Below are positions 51,984 to 61,376 of a DNA stretch of 64,000 bases, piece by piece. The stretch is taken from assembly GCA_027484605.1 (NCBI GenBank), contig JAIXSR010000087.1:1-64000 (forward strand), in the 5' to 3' direction. Every line of letters begins with the position of its first letter. Within the stretch, counting starts at the first letter, position 1. Position numbers and translations under genes: made by a program. The notes beneath the pieces are model-generated. The model ran no database searches. It saw nothing but the letters and a program-made list of their open reading frames with translations, and was not told the origin of the DNA. This DNA is from Hyphomicrobiales bacterium. Lineage in GTDB: Bacteria; Pseudomonadota; Alphaproteobacteria; Rhizobiales; Beijerinckiaceae.

Positions 51984-53378
51984 ATGTCCCAAGCTGATCG
52001 CCGCGCCGCCCTTGCCCGTGCGGCCGAGACCTTCACCTCCGGTGCCTTCCGGGCCAAGCTGGCCCGCCGGATCGCCATTCCCACCGAAAGCCAGAACCCC
52101 GACCGGGCGCAATCGCTTGCGGCCTATCTCACGGAAGAGATGGTGCCTGATTTCGCCGCCATGGGCTTTTCGACGGAGATCCTCCCGAATCCGAAAGGCG
52201 GCGGGCCTTTCCTGCTGGCCTCCCGGATCGAGGATCCGGCGCTCCCGACCGTGCTTGGCTACGGCCATGGCGATGTCATCCGCGGCATGGACGCCGAATG
52301 GGCCGAGGGCCTCTCGCCCTGGGAACTCATCGAAAAGGGGGATCGCTGGTATGGCCGCGGCGTTGTCGACAACAAGGGCCAGCACCAGATCAACATGGAA
52401 GCCCTCCGGGCCGTGCTGGAAACGCGCGGCCGGCTCGGCTTCAACGCCAAATACATTATCGAGATGGGCGAGGAGATGGGGTCACCCGGCCTGCGCGAGA
52501 TCTGCGAGCAGCACTGCGAACGCCTCTCCGCCGACCTCCTGGTCGCCTCCGACGGGCCGCGCCTCTCGGCCGCCCGTCCGACCATCTTCCTCGGCGCACG
52601 CGGCGGCTTCACCTTCGATCTCTGGATCGATGCGCGGGATGGCGGGCATCATTCCGGGAATTGGGGCGGGCTGATCTCCAATCCCGGGATCGAGCTGGCC
52701 CATGCCATCGCCTCGCTTGTCGGCCCGACAGGCCAGATCCGCGTGCCCGAATTCGTGCCGAAGGAGATCCCGGCCAATGTCCGCCGCGTGCTGGCGGATA
52801 TCGAGGTCACCTCGAACGAGGGCGGCCCGGCCCTGGAGCCGCATTGGGGCGAGCCCGGCCTGACGCTCGCCGAGAAGGTCTTTGGCTGGTGCAACCTCGA
52901 GGTGCTGGCCTTCGAATGTGGCAACCCGAAAGCGCCGGTCAACGCCATTCCGCCCCGCGCCTGGGCGCGGATGCAGCTGCGTTTCGTTGTCGGTATCGAT
53001 ACCGACAACCTGATGGCCAACCTGCGCCGCTTCCTCGACCGGCAGGGCTTCGCCCATGTGCGGATCGGCCCCTCGCGCGATTCGATGTTCATCGCCACGC
53101 GGATGGACCCCGACCACCCGCAGGTGCAATTCGCCATTCGCAGCCTGACGGCGACGCATGGCGCGGCGCCGGCCATCCTGCCAAATCTCGGCGGCTCGCT
53201 GCCCAATGACATCTTCACCGATGTGCTGGGGCTGACGACGATCTGGGTGCCGCATTCCTACCCGGCCTGTTCCCAGCATGCGCCGAACGAGCATGTCCCG
53301 GTCGAGATCATCCGGCAGGGCCTGCAGCTGATGGCCGGCCTCTACTGGGATATCGGCGAGGGCCTTCCGCGCGGCTGA
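51984..53378 (+). CDS. M20-family metallopeptidase
   Basis: A 464-residue cytosolic zinc hydrolase of the M20/ArgE-DapE family. The HGDVIRG (His ligand), GRGVVDNKGQH (bridging Asp) and EMGEEMGSP (catalytic Glu plus Glu ligand) motifs are all present; a dimerisation domain follows at about 210-340, then SQHAPNEHVP near the C-terminus with the last His. It cleaves dipeptides or N-acyl amino acids. It is convergent with the penicillin-acylase-like gene (6 bp apart) and close to a peptide transporter, which suggests processing of imported amides. I use the ATG at 51984. Confidence 0.9.
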   Translation: MSQADRRAALARAAETFTSGAFRAKLARRIAIPTESQNPDRAQSLAAYLTEEMVPDFAAMGFSTEILPNPKGGGPFLLASRIEDPALPTVLGYGHGDVIRGMDAEWAEGLSPWELIEKGDRWYGRGVVDNKGQHQINMEALRAVLETRGRLGFNAKYIIEMGEEMGSPGLREICEQHCERLSADLLVASDGPRLSAARPTIFLGARGGFTFDLWIDARDGGHHSGNWGGLISNPGIELAHAIASLVGPTGQIRVPEFVPKEIPANVRRVLADIEVTSNEGGPALEPHWGEPGLTLAEKVFGWCNLEVLAFECGNPKAPVNAIPPRAWARMQLRFVVGIDTDNLMANLRRFLDRQGFAHVRIGPSRDSMFIATRMDPDHPQVQFAIRSLTATHGAAPAILPNLGGSLPNDIFTDVLGLTTIWVPHSYPACSQHAPNEHVPVEIIRQGLQLMAGLYWDIGEGLPRG

Positions 53379-53384
53379 GGCCCG

Positions 53385-55769
53385 TCAGCCCGGCTGCAAT
53401 GTCCAGGTGAAATGCGTGGCCTCCGCAATGGCCGCATCGGAATAGAGCAACGGCACATAGGCGCTCTCGGCCCAGAGCGGCGCGAGATCGGCGTAATGCG
53501 CCGAGCGCGGATCGCCGGATTGCCCCGGCGCGTTGATCGTGACGGAGCGATCGAGATCGGCGAGATCCACCACCATCCGGAAACTTGCCCCATGCGTCAC
53601 GCGGAAATCCGAAGGACGATAGCCGGCATGCATCGGCGAAGAGGCGGATCCGCCTTTCGGCAAGGGCCCGATATCGAGGCTCCGTTCCGGGTTCCGCTGC
53701 AGCAGCGGCGAGAGCGGATGCTCGAATTGCCCGTGATGGAGGCGCCCCCATTGCCAGCTGGCCGGATCGGGGCCCAGCTGCGCGCAGGCCTCGGCCCAGC
53801 CGGCGGCAAGGGTTTCGCAGAGCAGCGCGTCCCGGGCGGCTTCAGGCGCCGCGCCCCAGCGCGAAGCCGGCTTTTCGAGTGCCCGGCAGATCCCCTCGAC
53901 ATCGCCTGGCAGAAGCAGCTTCCGCACCGCTTCCGGGGCCAGCTCAGCCATGACGGCATGGCGGAGATGGCGCGTATACCAGAGCTCGAACAAGGCGGCA
54001 GGCCCGCTTGCGGCCGAAAGGACATGGTCCCACCCTGCAAGCAGGGCGAGCGCGGGCGCCAGTTCTGCCGGAGGCGCAGATATGGCCTGCAGCAAACGGC
54101 AGAGGCGGCGGGCCGGCACGGAAAAGGCATCGGTCTGGAGCGTCTGGCTCTCCGCTACGCCGACCCTATGCCCGCCGGCCAGAACCTCGTGGATGCGCGT
54201 CGCGCGGCTGGCCTCGGTCCATTCGAAGCCCACCGGCATCGTCTCGTGCGGCCAGTCCGCCGGAAGGTTCATCTCGTTCGCCGTCGCCACGAAGCCAGCT
54301 TCCGGATTGCGCAGGAACGGCAACCGCGCTGCATCGAGGAATCCGTCCCATTCGTGGCTGCCATCCCCGGGGACCGGAATCAGGCCCTTCCAGTTCCGCC
54401 GGGCCGGCATGAAGCCGCCGGGCGACCAGGCGATCTCGCCCTGCCTGTCGGCATAGACGAGGTTCACCGAGGGCGAGCCCCAGCGTTCGGCGCTCGCGCG
54501 GAAGGATTCCGGCGTGCGCGTCCGCAGCATGGTCAGGCTCTGCAGATACGGCGCCGAGCCCGGCTCGAACCAGACCGACCGCAACGCGACGGCGCGCGTT
54601 CCCTCGGCATTCCGCCACAGGATCGGGCCGTGATGCGAGAAAACGAGGCGGCAGGGCTGCGCCGGATGGCCCTTCACCGGAACCCGCTCCTCCATAACGG
54701 TCATTGCACGCCAGCCGCTCTCGAACCGGTAATGGTCCGGCCGGGCAGGGTCGGTTTCGAGGAGATAGACATCCTCCTGATCCGCTCCGAAGATCGTGAG
54801 GCCGAAAGCGGCATCGCCGTTATGCCCGATCGAAAGGCCCGGCACACAGGGTTCGCCGCCGCCGATCGCGTCGAAGCCCGGCGCTTTCAGGTGCTGGATA
54901 TAGCGCAGGCTCGGCAGCGAATGGGCGCGATGCGGGTCCGAGGCGAGGATCGGCAGTCCGGTCGGGCTGCGCGCGCCGGCGATCACCCAGTTATTCGAGC
55001 CCGAGGCCTCGGCATCGAACAGCACCTCGTTGAGATCATTGACCTGCCGCCAGCGCGTTGCATCGGCCAGTGCCGCCGCCAGCCGCTCCGGCGAGAAGGT
55101 GACATTGGCCTGGGCCAGCCGGAAGGGCAGCAGGGCCTCGATCGGGCAATCCCCGGCCCGGACACCCTCGGGGAGGGGCGTATCGACCGCGGGATAGAGA
55201 TATTTCCGCAGGAGGTCGGTCTCGGCATCGGCGCCGGCCAGGACATGCAGGCGCTGAACTTCCCAGAGGGCGTTCCGCGTCAGCCCATGGCTCCGGATCC
55301 GGACCACATCCGCGCCCTGCCAGCGTGCCGGCTGCGTGCCGAGCATGGCGAATTCCGGCGGCATCAGCGTGGGCTCGCGTTCGGCCAGGCCGATATAGGC
55401 GTTGATCCCGCCAGCGAAACGCGCACAGATCTCCTCGGCATCAGGCGCATAGGCGGCCCATTCCGCCGCCATATCGCCGCGATAGAGGAACATCCGCGCC
55501 GCACGGTCCTGTTCGAGGAAGCCCGGCCCGAAATCCGCCGCGAGCAGGCCGAGGCCGCGCTTGCGCCAGAGATCGATCTGGAACAGGCGGTCCCGTGCCG
55601 CGTTGAACCCCTGCACGAACCAGAGATCTTCGAGGCTGCCTGCCTCGAGATGCGGAATGCCCCATCGGTCCACCCGGATCCGGCCCGGTCCGACGAGGCC
55701 GGCAACGGCGAAGGACAGGTCGCGTTCGAGCGGCGAGGGCGCGTCGGGGCGGGCAGGCGGCAGGGACAT
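53385..55769 (-). CDS. Penicillin-acylase-family Ntn hydrolase, no signal peptide
   Basis: A 794-residue N-terminal-nucleophile hydrolase precursor. The predicted self-cleavage site precedes Ser258 in GSNNWVIAG, which becomes the nucleophile of the beta chain; the alpha chain is about residues 1-257 and starts with the RIRVDRWGIPHLEA and FVQGFNAARDRLFQIDLWR motifs. Most such enzymes are exported; this one has no clear signal peptide, so it would mature in the cytosol. It hydrolyses amide bonds of acylated compounds (penicillins, acyl-homoserine lactones or other N-acyl amines). The facing M20 gene and adjacent Opp-type transporter suggest use of imported N-acylated compounds. Confidence 0.88.
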   Translation of the reverse strand: MSLPPARPDAPSPLERDLSFAVAGLVGPGRIRVDRWGIPHLEAGSLEDLWFVQGFNAARDRLFQIDLWRKRGLGLLAADFGPGFLEQDRAARMFLYRGDMAAEWAAYAPDAEEICARFAGGINAYIGLAEREPTLMPPEFAMLGTQPARWQGADVVRIRSHGLTRNALWEVQRLHVLAGADAETDLLRKYLYPAVDTPLPEGVRAGDCPIEALLPFRLAQANVTFSPERLAAALADATRWRQVNDLNEVLFDAEASGSNNWVIAGARSPTGLPILASDPHRAHSLPSLRYIQHLKAPGFDAIGGGEPCVPGLSIGHNGDAAFGLTIFGADQEDVYLLETDPARPDHYRFESGWRAMTVMEERVPVKGHPAQPCRLVFSHHGPILWRNAEGTRAVALRSVWFEPGSAPYLQSLTMLRTRTPESFRASAERWGSPSVNLVYADRQGEIAWSPGGFMPARRNWKGLIPVPGDGSHEWDGFLDAARLPFLRNPEAGFVATANEMNLPADWPHETMPVGFEWTEASRATRIHEVLAGGHRVGVAESQTLQTDAFSVPARRLCRLLQAISAPPAELAPALALLAGWDHVLSAASGPAALFELWYTRHLRHAVMAELAPEAVRKLLLPGDVEGICRALEKPASRWGAAPEAARDALLCETLAAGWAEACAQLGPDPASWQWGRLHHGQFEHPLSPLLQRNPERSLDIGPLPKGGSASSPMHAGYRPSDFRVTHGASFRMVVDLADLDRSVTINAPGQSGDPRSAHYADLAPLWAESAYVPLLYSDAAIAEATHFTWTLQPG

Positions 55770-55960
55770 GGGCAGGGGAATCCGGCGGGCGATGCGTCAT
55801 CAAACCATCCTGGCTCGCGCCGCGCCACCCCCGGCACGCAGCTTGCTCGGCAAAGCCCCGTCTTGGTTGTTGACTCGTCAGGCTTCGCCCGCCGACACTG
55901 CGACCAAAGTCGGGGGCCGGGCCAATTGGACGTCGCGGCTCCGCAACGGGAGAATGTCGC

Positions 55961-57475
55961 ATGCGTTTGCTGAACCTCGCCACCCTTGCGCTGGCTGCCA
56001 GCGTCACGTTGACCCCGGCCTTCGCCCAGAAGGCCCAGAATACGGTGCGTTTCGGCTATGATCAGGTGCCGGAGAACATCGATCCGTTTTTCAACAATGT
56101 CCGGATCGGCGTCATCCTCGGGCAGCATGTCTGGGATACGCTGATCTACCGCGATCCCAACACCAACGAATACAAGGGCCAGCTCGCCAAGACGTGGAAA
56201 TGGGTTGATGACAAGACGCTCGAATTCAGCCTCCGCGAGGGCGTGAAATTCCACAATGGCGAGGAATTCGACGCCGACGACGTCGTCTACACGCTGAATT
56301 TTGTCTCGAAGCCGGAAAACAAGGTCGTTACCCAGACCAATGTGAACTGGATCGACTCGGCCGAGAAAGTCGACAAATACACTGTCCGTCTCAAGCTGAA
56401 GCGCACCTTCCCGGCGGCAATCGAATATCTCGCCGGCCCGGTGGTGATCCATCCGAACGAGTATTACGCCAAGGTCGGCCCCTCGGGCATGAATTCCGCC
56501 GCCATCGGCTCCGGCCCCTACAGGGTGGTCGAGCATGTCGTCGGCAAGTCGGTGCGCCTGCAGCGCAACCCGGATTACTTTAAGGACAGCCCCAAGCCGC
56601 AGCCGAAGCTGGAGCGGATCGAGGTCCGCTTCATTCCGGACCGCCAGACCCAGATGGCGGAAATGCTGGCCGGCGGACTCGATTTCATCATGAATGTCCC
56701 GCCGGATCAGGCGGATCAGCTCAAGGCCGTGCCGCATCTCGCCGTGACCAGCGGCGAGACGATGCGCATCGTCTTCCTCAACCTGAATACGCTGCCCGAC
56801 ACGCCGGCCCCGGCCCTGCGCGATATCCGCGTCCGGCAGGCGATCCAGCATGCGATCGACCGGCCGACCATGGTGAAGCAGCTGGTGGGCGAGGGCGCCC
56901 GCGTCCTCAACGTGATCTGCTATCCCTCGCAATTCGGCTGTTCGGACGAGAAGGCGAAGAAATTCGACTATAATCCGGCCCGGGCCAGGCAATTGCTGGC
57001 TGAAGCGGGCTTCGCCAATGGCCTCGAGATGGATCTCTATGCCTATCGCGAGCGGCCGCAATCCGAAGCGATGATCAACTATCTCCGCGCCGTCGGCATC
57101 AAGGTCAATCTGCGCTTCATGCAATATGCCGCCATGCGCGAGCAGGTGCGCGGCAACAAGGCGGCCATGGCGCACCAGACCTGGGGCTCGTTCTCGGTGA
57201 ACGATACCTCGGCCTCGACCCCGGTCTATTTCGGGGGTGGGCCGGATGACATCAACAAGGATGCGGAAGTGATCGCTTTGCTCGCCAAGGGCGACAATTC
57301 GGTCGATCCGGCGGTCCGCAAGGCGGCCTATGCCGACGCGCTCGGGCTGATCGCCGAACGGGCCATGGGCGTGCCGCTCTATGCGCTCGTCACCTTCTAT
57401 GTCAGCGGCAAGGGCCTCGACTACAAGACCTATCCCGACGAGATCCCCCGCTTCTGGGAAATGAGCTGGAAGTGA
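55961..57475 (+). CDS. ABC transporter substrate-binding protein (peptide type) 2
   Basis: A 504-residue SBP_bac_5 family periplasmic protein with a signal peptide ending near FAQK (residue 23). The mature part includes VRFGYDQVPENIDPFF, DDKTLEFSLREGVKFHNG and IRVRQAIQHAIDRPTM. GGGAGAAT precedes the ATG at 55961. It is the first of five genes for a complete ABC importer and faces the penicillin-acylase gene across 191 bp, which may hold a shared regulatory region. Cargo is likely a peptide or acylated amine. Confidence 0.93.
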   Translation: MRLLNLATLALAASVTLTPAFAQKAQNTVRFGYDQVPENIDPFFNNVRIGVILGQHVWDTLIYRDPNTNEYKGQLAKTWKWVDDKTLEFSLREGVKFHNGEEFDADDVVYTLNFVSKPENKVVTQTNVNWIDSAEKVDKYTVRLKLKRTFPAAIEYLAGPVVIHPNEYYAKVGPSGMNSAAIGSGPYRVVEHVVGKSVRLQRNPDYFKDSPKPQPKLERIEVRFIPDRQTQMAEMLAGGLDFIMNVPPDQADQLKAVPHLAVTSGETMRIVFLNLNTLPDTPAPALRDIRVRQAIQHAIDRPTMVKQLVGEGARVLNVICYPSQFGCSDEKAKKFDYNPARARQLLAEAGFANGLEMDLYAYRERPQSEAMINYLRAVGIKVNLRFMQYAAMREQVRGNKAAMAHQTWGSFSVNDTSASTPVYFGGGPDDINKDAEVIALLAKGDNSVDPAVRKAAYADALGLIAERAMGVPLYALVTFYVSGKGLDYKTYPDEIPRFWEMSWK

Positions 57476-57479
57476 CCGA

Positions 57480-58397
57480 GTGATCGGCTACGCGCTCAAG
57501 CGTCTCGGGCTGGCCCTGCTGGTGGCGCTCGCGGTTTCGGCCGCGAGCTTCGTCCTGCTGCGCCTTTCGGGCGATGTCGCGCTGGCCATTGCCGGCGAGG
57601 GCGCCCGCGCCGAGGATATCGACCTCGTCCGCAAGACCTACGGGCTCGATCGCCCCTTGCTGATCCAGTATGGCGAATGGCTGTTCCGGACCCTCTCGGG
57701 GGATTTCGGCCAGTCGCTTTATTTCAAGACCGGCGTGACCGGGCTGATCCACGCGAAGATCGGCGTGACGCTGGTCCTTGCCCTGGCTTCGCTGGCTTTG
57801 GCCCTGGCCCTCGCAATCCCGCTCGGCGTGCTGGCGGCGCTCTTTCCCAATACCTGGATCGACCGCCTCAGCCTTGCCCTCGCGGTGGCCGGGCAGGCCC
57901 TGCCGAATTTCTTCTTCGCCCTGCTGCTGGTGATGATCTTCTCGATCAAGCTGCGCTGGCTGCCGGTTTCCGGCAGCGAGACCTGGGCGCATTTCGTGCT
58001 GCCCGCGCTCTCGCTGGGCCTCTATATCACGCCGCCCTTCATGCGGCTCATCCGAGCCGGCATGATCGAGGTGCTGGCGGCGGATTACATCCGGACGGCC
58101 CGGGCCAAGGGTTTGTCCCCGGCCAGCGTGGTGCTGAAACATGCCCTGCGGAACGCCCTCGTGCCGGTTGTGGCCCTGGCGGCGGTGCAGCTTGGCTTCC
58201 TGCTCGGCGGCTCGATCGTCATCGAGACGATCTTCGCCCTCGATGGCCTCGGCTATCTCGCCTATCAGTCGATCACCCACAAGGATTTCCCGGTCACGCA
58301 GGCGGTGCTGCTCATCCTCTCGGTGGCCTATGTCCTGCTCACGCTCTGCGCCGATCTGGTCAATGCCTGGATCGATCCGCGCCTGAGGGTGGCGTGA
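57480..58397 (+). CDS. ABC transporter permease, DppB type (2)
   Basis: A 305-residue inner-membrane permease beginning with a GTG (MIGYALKRLGLALLVAL), four bases after the binding-protein stop. It has the DppB pattern of an N-terminal helix, DRPLLIQYGEWLFR, and the coupling loop ADYIRTARAKGLSPASVVLKHALRNALVPVV. It forms the channel with the DppC-type protein encoded next, whose ATG overlaps its stop by one base. Confidence 0.93.
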   Translation: MIGYALKRLGLALLVALAVSAASFVLLRLSGDVALAIAGEGARAEDIDLVRKTYGLDRPLLIQYGEWLFRTLSGDFGQSLYFKTGVTGLIHAKIGVTLVLALASLALALALAIPLGVLAALFPNTWIDRLSLALAVAGQALPNFFFALLLVMIFSIKLRWLPVSGSETWAHFVLPALSLGLYITPPFMRLIRAGMIEVLAADYIRTARAKGLSPASVVLKHALRNALVPVVALAAVQLGFLLGGSIVIETIFALDGLGYLAYQSITHKDFPVTQAVLLILSVAYVLLTLCADLVNAWIDPRLRVA

Positions 58398-59299
58398 TGG
58401 CGGGCCTTGCGCAGGCCGGCGCCGCTGCGGCGCCCCCGGAACTGACGCAGCGCGCGCTGCTCTGGCGCCGCATGCGCGGCCACAAGGGCTTCCTCGCCGG
58501 CGCCATCCTGCTGTCGCTGATCATCCTCGCCTCGCTGCTGGCGCCCTGGATCTCCCCGCATGATCCCTATGCGCAGGACCTGACCCGGCGGATGATCCCG
58601 CCGATCTGGGAAGCGCGCGGCCAATGGGCCCATCCGCTCGGAACGGACAATCTCGGCCGCGATTATCTCTCCCGCGTGCTCTGGGGCGGGCAGATCTCGC
58701 TGCTGATCGGCCTCTCGGTCATGGTGATTTCCGGCATCATCGGCGCGGGCCTCGGCCTTGCGGCGGGCTATTTCGGAGGCCGGATCGACCTCGCCATCAC
58801 CTTCATCATCACCACCCGCCTTGCCCTGCCGGTCGTGCTGGTCGCGCTGGCAGTCGTGGCCATGATTTCCGGTTCGCTCCTTGTGGTGATCCTGATCCTC
58901 GGCCTGCTGAAATGGGATCGCTTCGCCGTGGTCATGCGCTCGGCCACGCAGCAGGTGAGGGGGCTCGACTATGTCGCCGCCGCCGAGGCGGCCGGCGCCT
59001 CGACACCCCGGATCATCCTGCGGGAAGTTTTGCCGAATGTCGCGCCCCAGCTCATCGTCGTGGCCACGGTGGAAGCCGCCAGCGCCATCCTGCTGGAAGC
59101 GGCCCTGTCTTTCCTCGGCCTCGGCGTGCAGCCGCCCCTGCCAAGCTGGGGGCTGATGATCTCCGAAGCCAAGGCCTACATGTTCTTCTCGTTCTGGTTG
59201 ATCGCCATCCCCGGTTCCGCCCTGGCCCTGCTGGTCCTGGCGATCAACCTTGTCGGCGATGGCCTGCGCGATGTCCTCGCACCGGATGGCCGCGCATGA
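58397..59299 (+). CDS. ABC transporter permease, DppC type (2)
   Basis: A 300-residue permease. An OppC-type N-terminal helix with APWISPHDPYAQDL is followed by the transport domain with coupling loop LDYVAAAEAAGASTPRIILREVLPN. TGATG overlap with the upstream gene and a 4-bp overlap with the ATPase gene downstream show coupling. Confidence 0.93.
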   Translation: MAGLAQAGAAAAPPELTQRALLWRRMRGHKGFLAGAILLSLIILASLLAPWISPHDPYAQDLTRRMIPPIWEARGQWAHPLGTDNLGRDYLSRVLWGGQISLLIGLSVMVISGIIGAGLGLAAGYFGGRIDLAITFIITTRLALPVVLVALAVVAMISGSLLVVILILGLLKWDRFAVVMRSATQQVRGLDYVAAAEAAGASTPRIILREVLPNVAPQLIVVATVEAASAILLEAALSFLGLGVQPPLPSWGLMISEAKAYMFFSFWLIAIPGSALALLVLAINLVGDGLRDVLAPDGRA

Positions 59300-60261
59300 C
59301 CCTGCTCGCGGTCGAGAATCTCCGGGTGGATCTCGCGACGCCGCGCGGCACGCTCCATGCCGTGCGCGGCATTTCCTTTTCCGTGGCGCGGGGCGAGACG
59401 CTCTGCATCGTCGGCGAGAGCGGTTGCGGCAAGTCCATGACCTCGCTTGCCCTCATGAACCTGCTGCCGAAAACCGCGACCCGCCGGGCCGACAGGCTGG
59501 AATTCGACAGGCAGGATCTCATGGCCCTTTCGGCGCCTGCCATCAATGCCTTGCGCGGCAACCGCATGGCGATGATCTTCCAGGAGCCGATGACGGCGCT
59601 CAACCCCGCCTACACGATCGGCAACCAGATGGTGGAGGGCTATCTCCGGCACAAGGGGGCAAGCCCGGCCGAGGCGGAAGCCCGCGCTGTCGAATTGTTG
59701 GGCCGGGTGGGCATTGCCAATGCGCGCCAGCGCCTCGGCCAGTACCCGCACCAGCTCTCCGGCGGCCTGCGCCAGCGCGTGATGATCGCCATGGCTCTGA
59801 TGTGCGGGCCGGACCTGCTGATCGCGGACGAGCCGACAACCGCGCTCGATGTCACCATCCAGGCCCAGATCCTCCGGCTTCTGGCCGATCTCGCCCGGGA
59901 ATTCGGCCTCGCCCTCATCCTGATCACCCATGATCTCGGCCTCGTGGCGCGGATCGCCGACAAGGTTGCCGTGATGTATGCCGGCGAGATCGTCGAAAGC
60001 GCGCCGGTGGCCGATCTTTTCGCGCGGCCGCGCCATCCCTATACGCGCGGGCTGATCGAATGCATCCCAGTTCCCGGCCGCACGGCGCGCGGGGCCCGGC
60101 TCGGGGCGATCCCCGGCACCGTGCCCTCGCTGGTCGGCGACCTGGAGGGCTGCATGTTCCGCGCGCGCTGCGCCGAGGCAAGACTGGCCTGCGAGGGGCC
60201 GATCCCGTGGCAGGAGGCGGCCGGCGGCCATGGCATGCGCTGCGTGCTGGAGGGCCGATGA
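59296..60261 (+). CDS. ABC transporter ATPase, OppD/DppD type
   Basis: A 321-residue ATPase with [12 protein letters not shown] (Walker A, near residue 37), the Q-loop in [27 protein letters not shown] (signature) and [13 protein letters not shown] (Walker B). The C-terminal oligopeptide extension has cysteines near MFRARCAEARLACEG that in relatives bind an iron-sulfur cluster. It energises import together with the OppF-type ATPase. Confidence 0.94.
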   Translation: MTLLAVENLRVDLATPRGTLHAVRGISFSVARGETLCIVGESGCGKSMTSLALMNLLPKTATRRADRLEFDRQDLMALSAPAINALRGNRMAMIFQEPMTALNPAYTIGNQMVEGYLRHKGASPAEAEARAVELLGRVGIANARQRLGQYPHQLSGGLRQRVMIAMALMCGPDLLIADEPTTALDVTIQAQILRLLADLAREFGLALILITHDLGLVARIADKVAVMYAGEIVESAPVADLFARPRHPYTRGLIECIPVPGRTARGARLGAIPGTVPSLVGDLEGCMFRARCAEARLACEGPIPWQEAAGGHGMRCVLEGR

Positions 60262-61235
60262 CGATCCTGCTCGAAGCCCGGGATGTGACGCGCAGCTTCC
60301 AGGTCAGCCGTGGCCTTTTCGCGCCAAAGCGCCGGCTCCATGCGGTCAATGGCGTTTCGCTCGCCGTCGAGGAGGGCGAGATCCTTGCCATTGTCGGTGA
60401 AAGCGGCTGCGGCAAATCCACGCTCGCGCGGATGCTGCTGGGACTGCTCCCGGCGAGTTCAGGCGAGATCCGGCTGGGCGGGCAGGACATGCGCGCCATG
60501 GGGCGGCTCGACATTGCCCGCCGCGTCCAGCCCGTCTTCCAGGACCCGTATTCCTCGCTCAATCCGCGCCGCCGGATCGCCGAGATCGTCGCATTGCCGA
60601 TGGAGGTGCAGGGCAAGGCCGATGCCGCCACCTGCCGCCGCGCGGCACTCGAAATGCTCGAGCGCGTCGGTTTGCCGGAGCGTTTCGCGCAGGCCTATCC
60701 GGCCCAGCTTTCCGGCGGTCAGCGCCAGCGCGTTGCGATCGCACGCGCGCTCGTGATGCGGCCGGAACTGGTGATCTGCGACGAGCCGACCTCGGCACTC
60801 GACGTCTCTGTCCAGTCGCAGATCCTCAATCTGCTCATGGATCTCCGGCGGGATTTCGGCACGACGTTCGTTTTCATCAGTCACAATCTGGCTGTGGTCG
60901 AGCATATCGCGAGCCGTGTGGCCGTGATGTATCTCGGCCAGGTGGTGGAACTGGCGGAGACCGCTGCCCTGTTCGAGGCGCCGCGCCATCCCTACACGCA
61001 GGCCCTCCTGGCCTCGGCGCTGACACCGGAACCCGGCCTCGGCATCCCAGAAACCGGCCTCGGACTGGCTTTTCCCGATCCGCTCGATCCACCGCCGGGA
61101 TGTCCGTTCCATCCGCGTTGCCCGAAACGTATTGCCCCCTGCGACAGCCTTGCCCCGCCGGTGATCCGGGAGGCGGGCCGCCTTGTCGCCTGCCATTTCG
61201 CAGCTCAGCCGCCGGGCACCAGCGTCACGCCGTAA
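60258..61235 (+). CDS. ABC transporter ATPase, OppF/DppF type
   Basis: A 325-residue ATPase with [16 protein letters not shown] (Walker A, near residue 42), LSGGQRQRVAIARAL and LVICDEPTSALDV motifs, and the C-terminal peptide-transporter extension with CPFHPRCPKRIAPC. Its start overlaps the OppD-type gene by 4 bp. It ends the second peptide-type transporter operon. Confidence 0.94.
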   Translation: MTILLEARDVTRSFQVSRGLFAPKRRLHAVNGVSLAVEEGEILAIVGESGCGKSTLARMLLGLLPASSGEIRLGGQDMRAMGRLDIARRVQPVFQDPYSSLNPRRRIAEIVALPMEVQGKADAATCRRAALEMLERVGLPERFAQAYPAQLSGGQRQRVAIARALVMRPELVICDEPTSALDVSVQSQILNLLMDLRRDFGTTFVFISHNLAVVEHIASRVAVMYLGQVVELAETAALFEAPRHPYTQALLASALTPEPGLGIPETGLGLAFPDPLDPPPGCPFHPRCPKRIAPCDSLAPPVIREAGRLVACHFAAQPPGTSVTP

Positions 61236-61376
61236 CCGGCGAAGGTGAGATCGGGATGATGGCCGGGACAGGCGCATTTCCGGATCGTCCTGGTGCTTCA
61301 GCGGCTTGCTGGACTGCCGGGGCTTGACTTGAGCGCCCGCAATGGAAACGCTCGCCGCCACGTCAAGGAGATCCCC

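Noticed and set aside
55870..55898. A sigma-70 promoter ahead of the second transporter operon from TTGACT at 55870-55875.
   Set aside because: The expected -10 position is GC-rich and does not resemble a -10 element.
53412..55973. An 853-codon plus-strand open frame.
   Set aside because: It is the antisense shadow of the penicillin-acylase-family gene.
61324..61350. A sigma-70 promoter ahead of frmA based on TTGACT at 61324-61329.
   Set aside because: No acceptable -10 box lies at 16-18 bp spacing.
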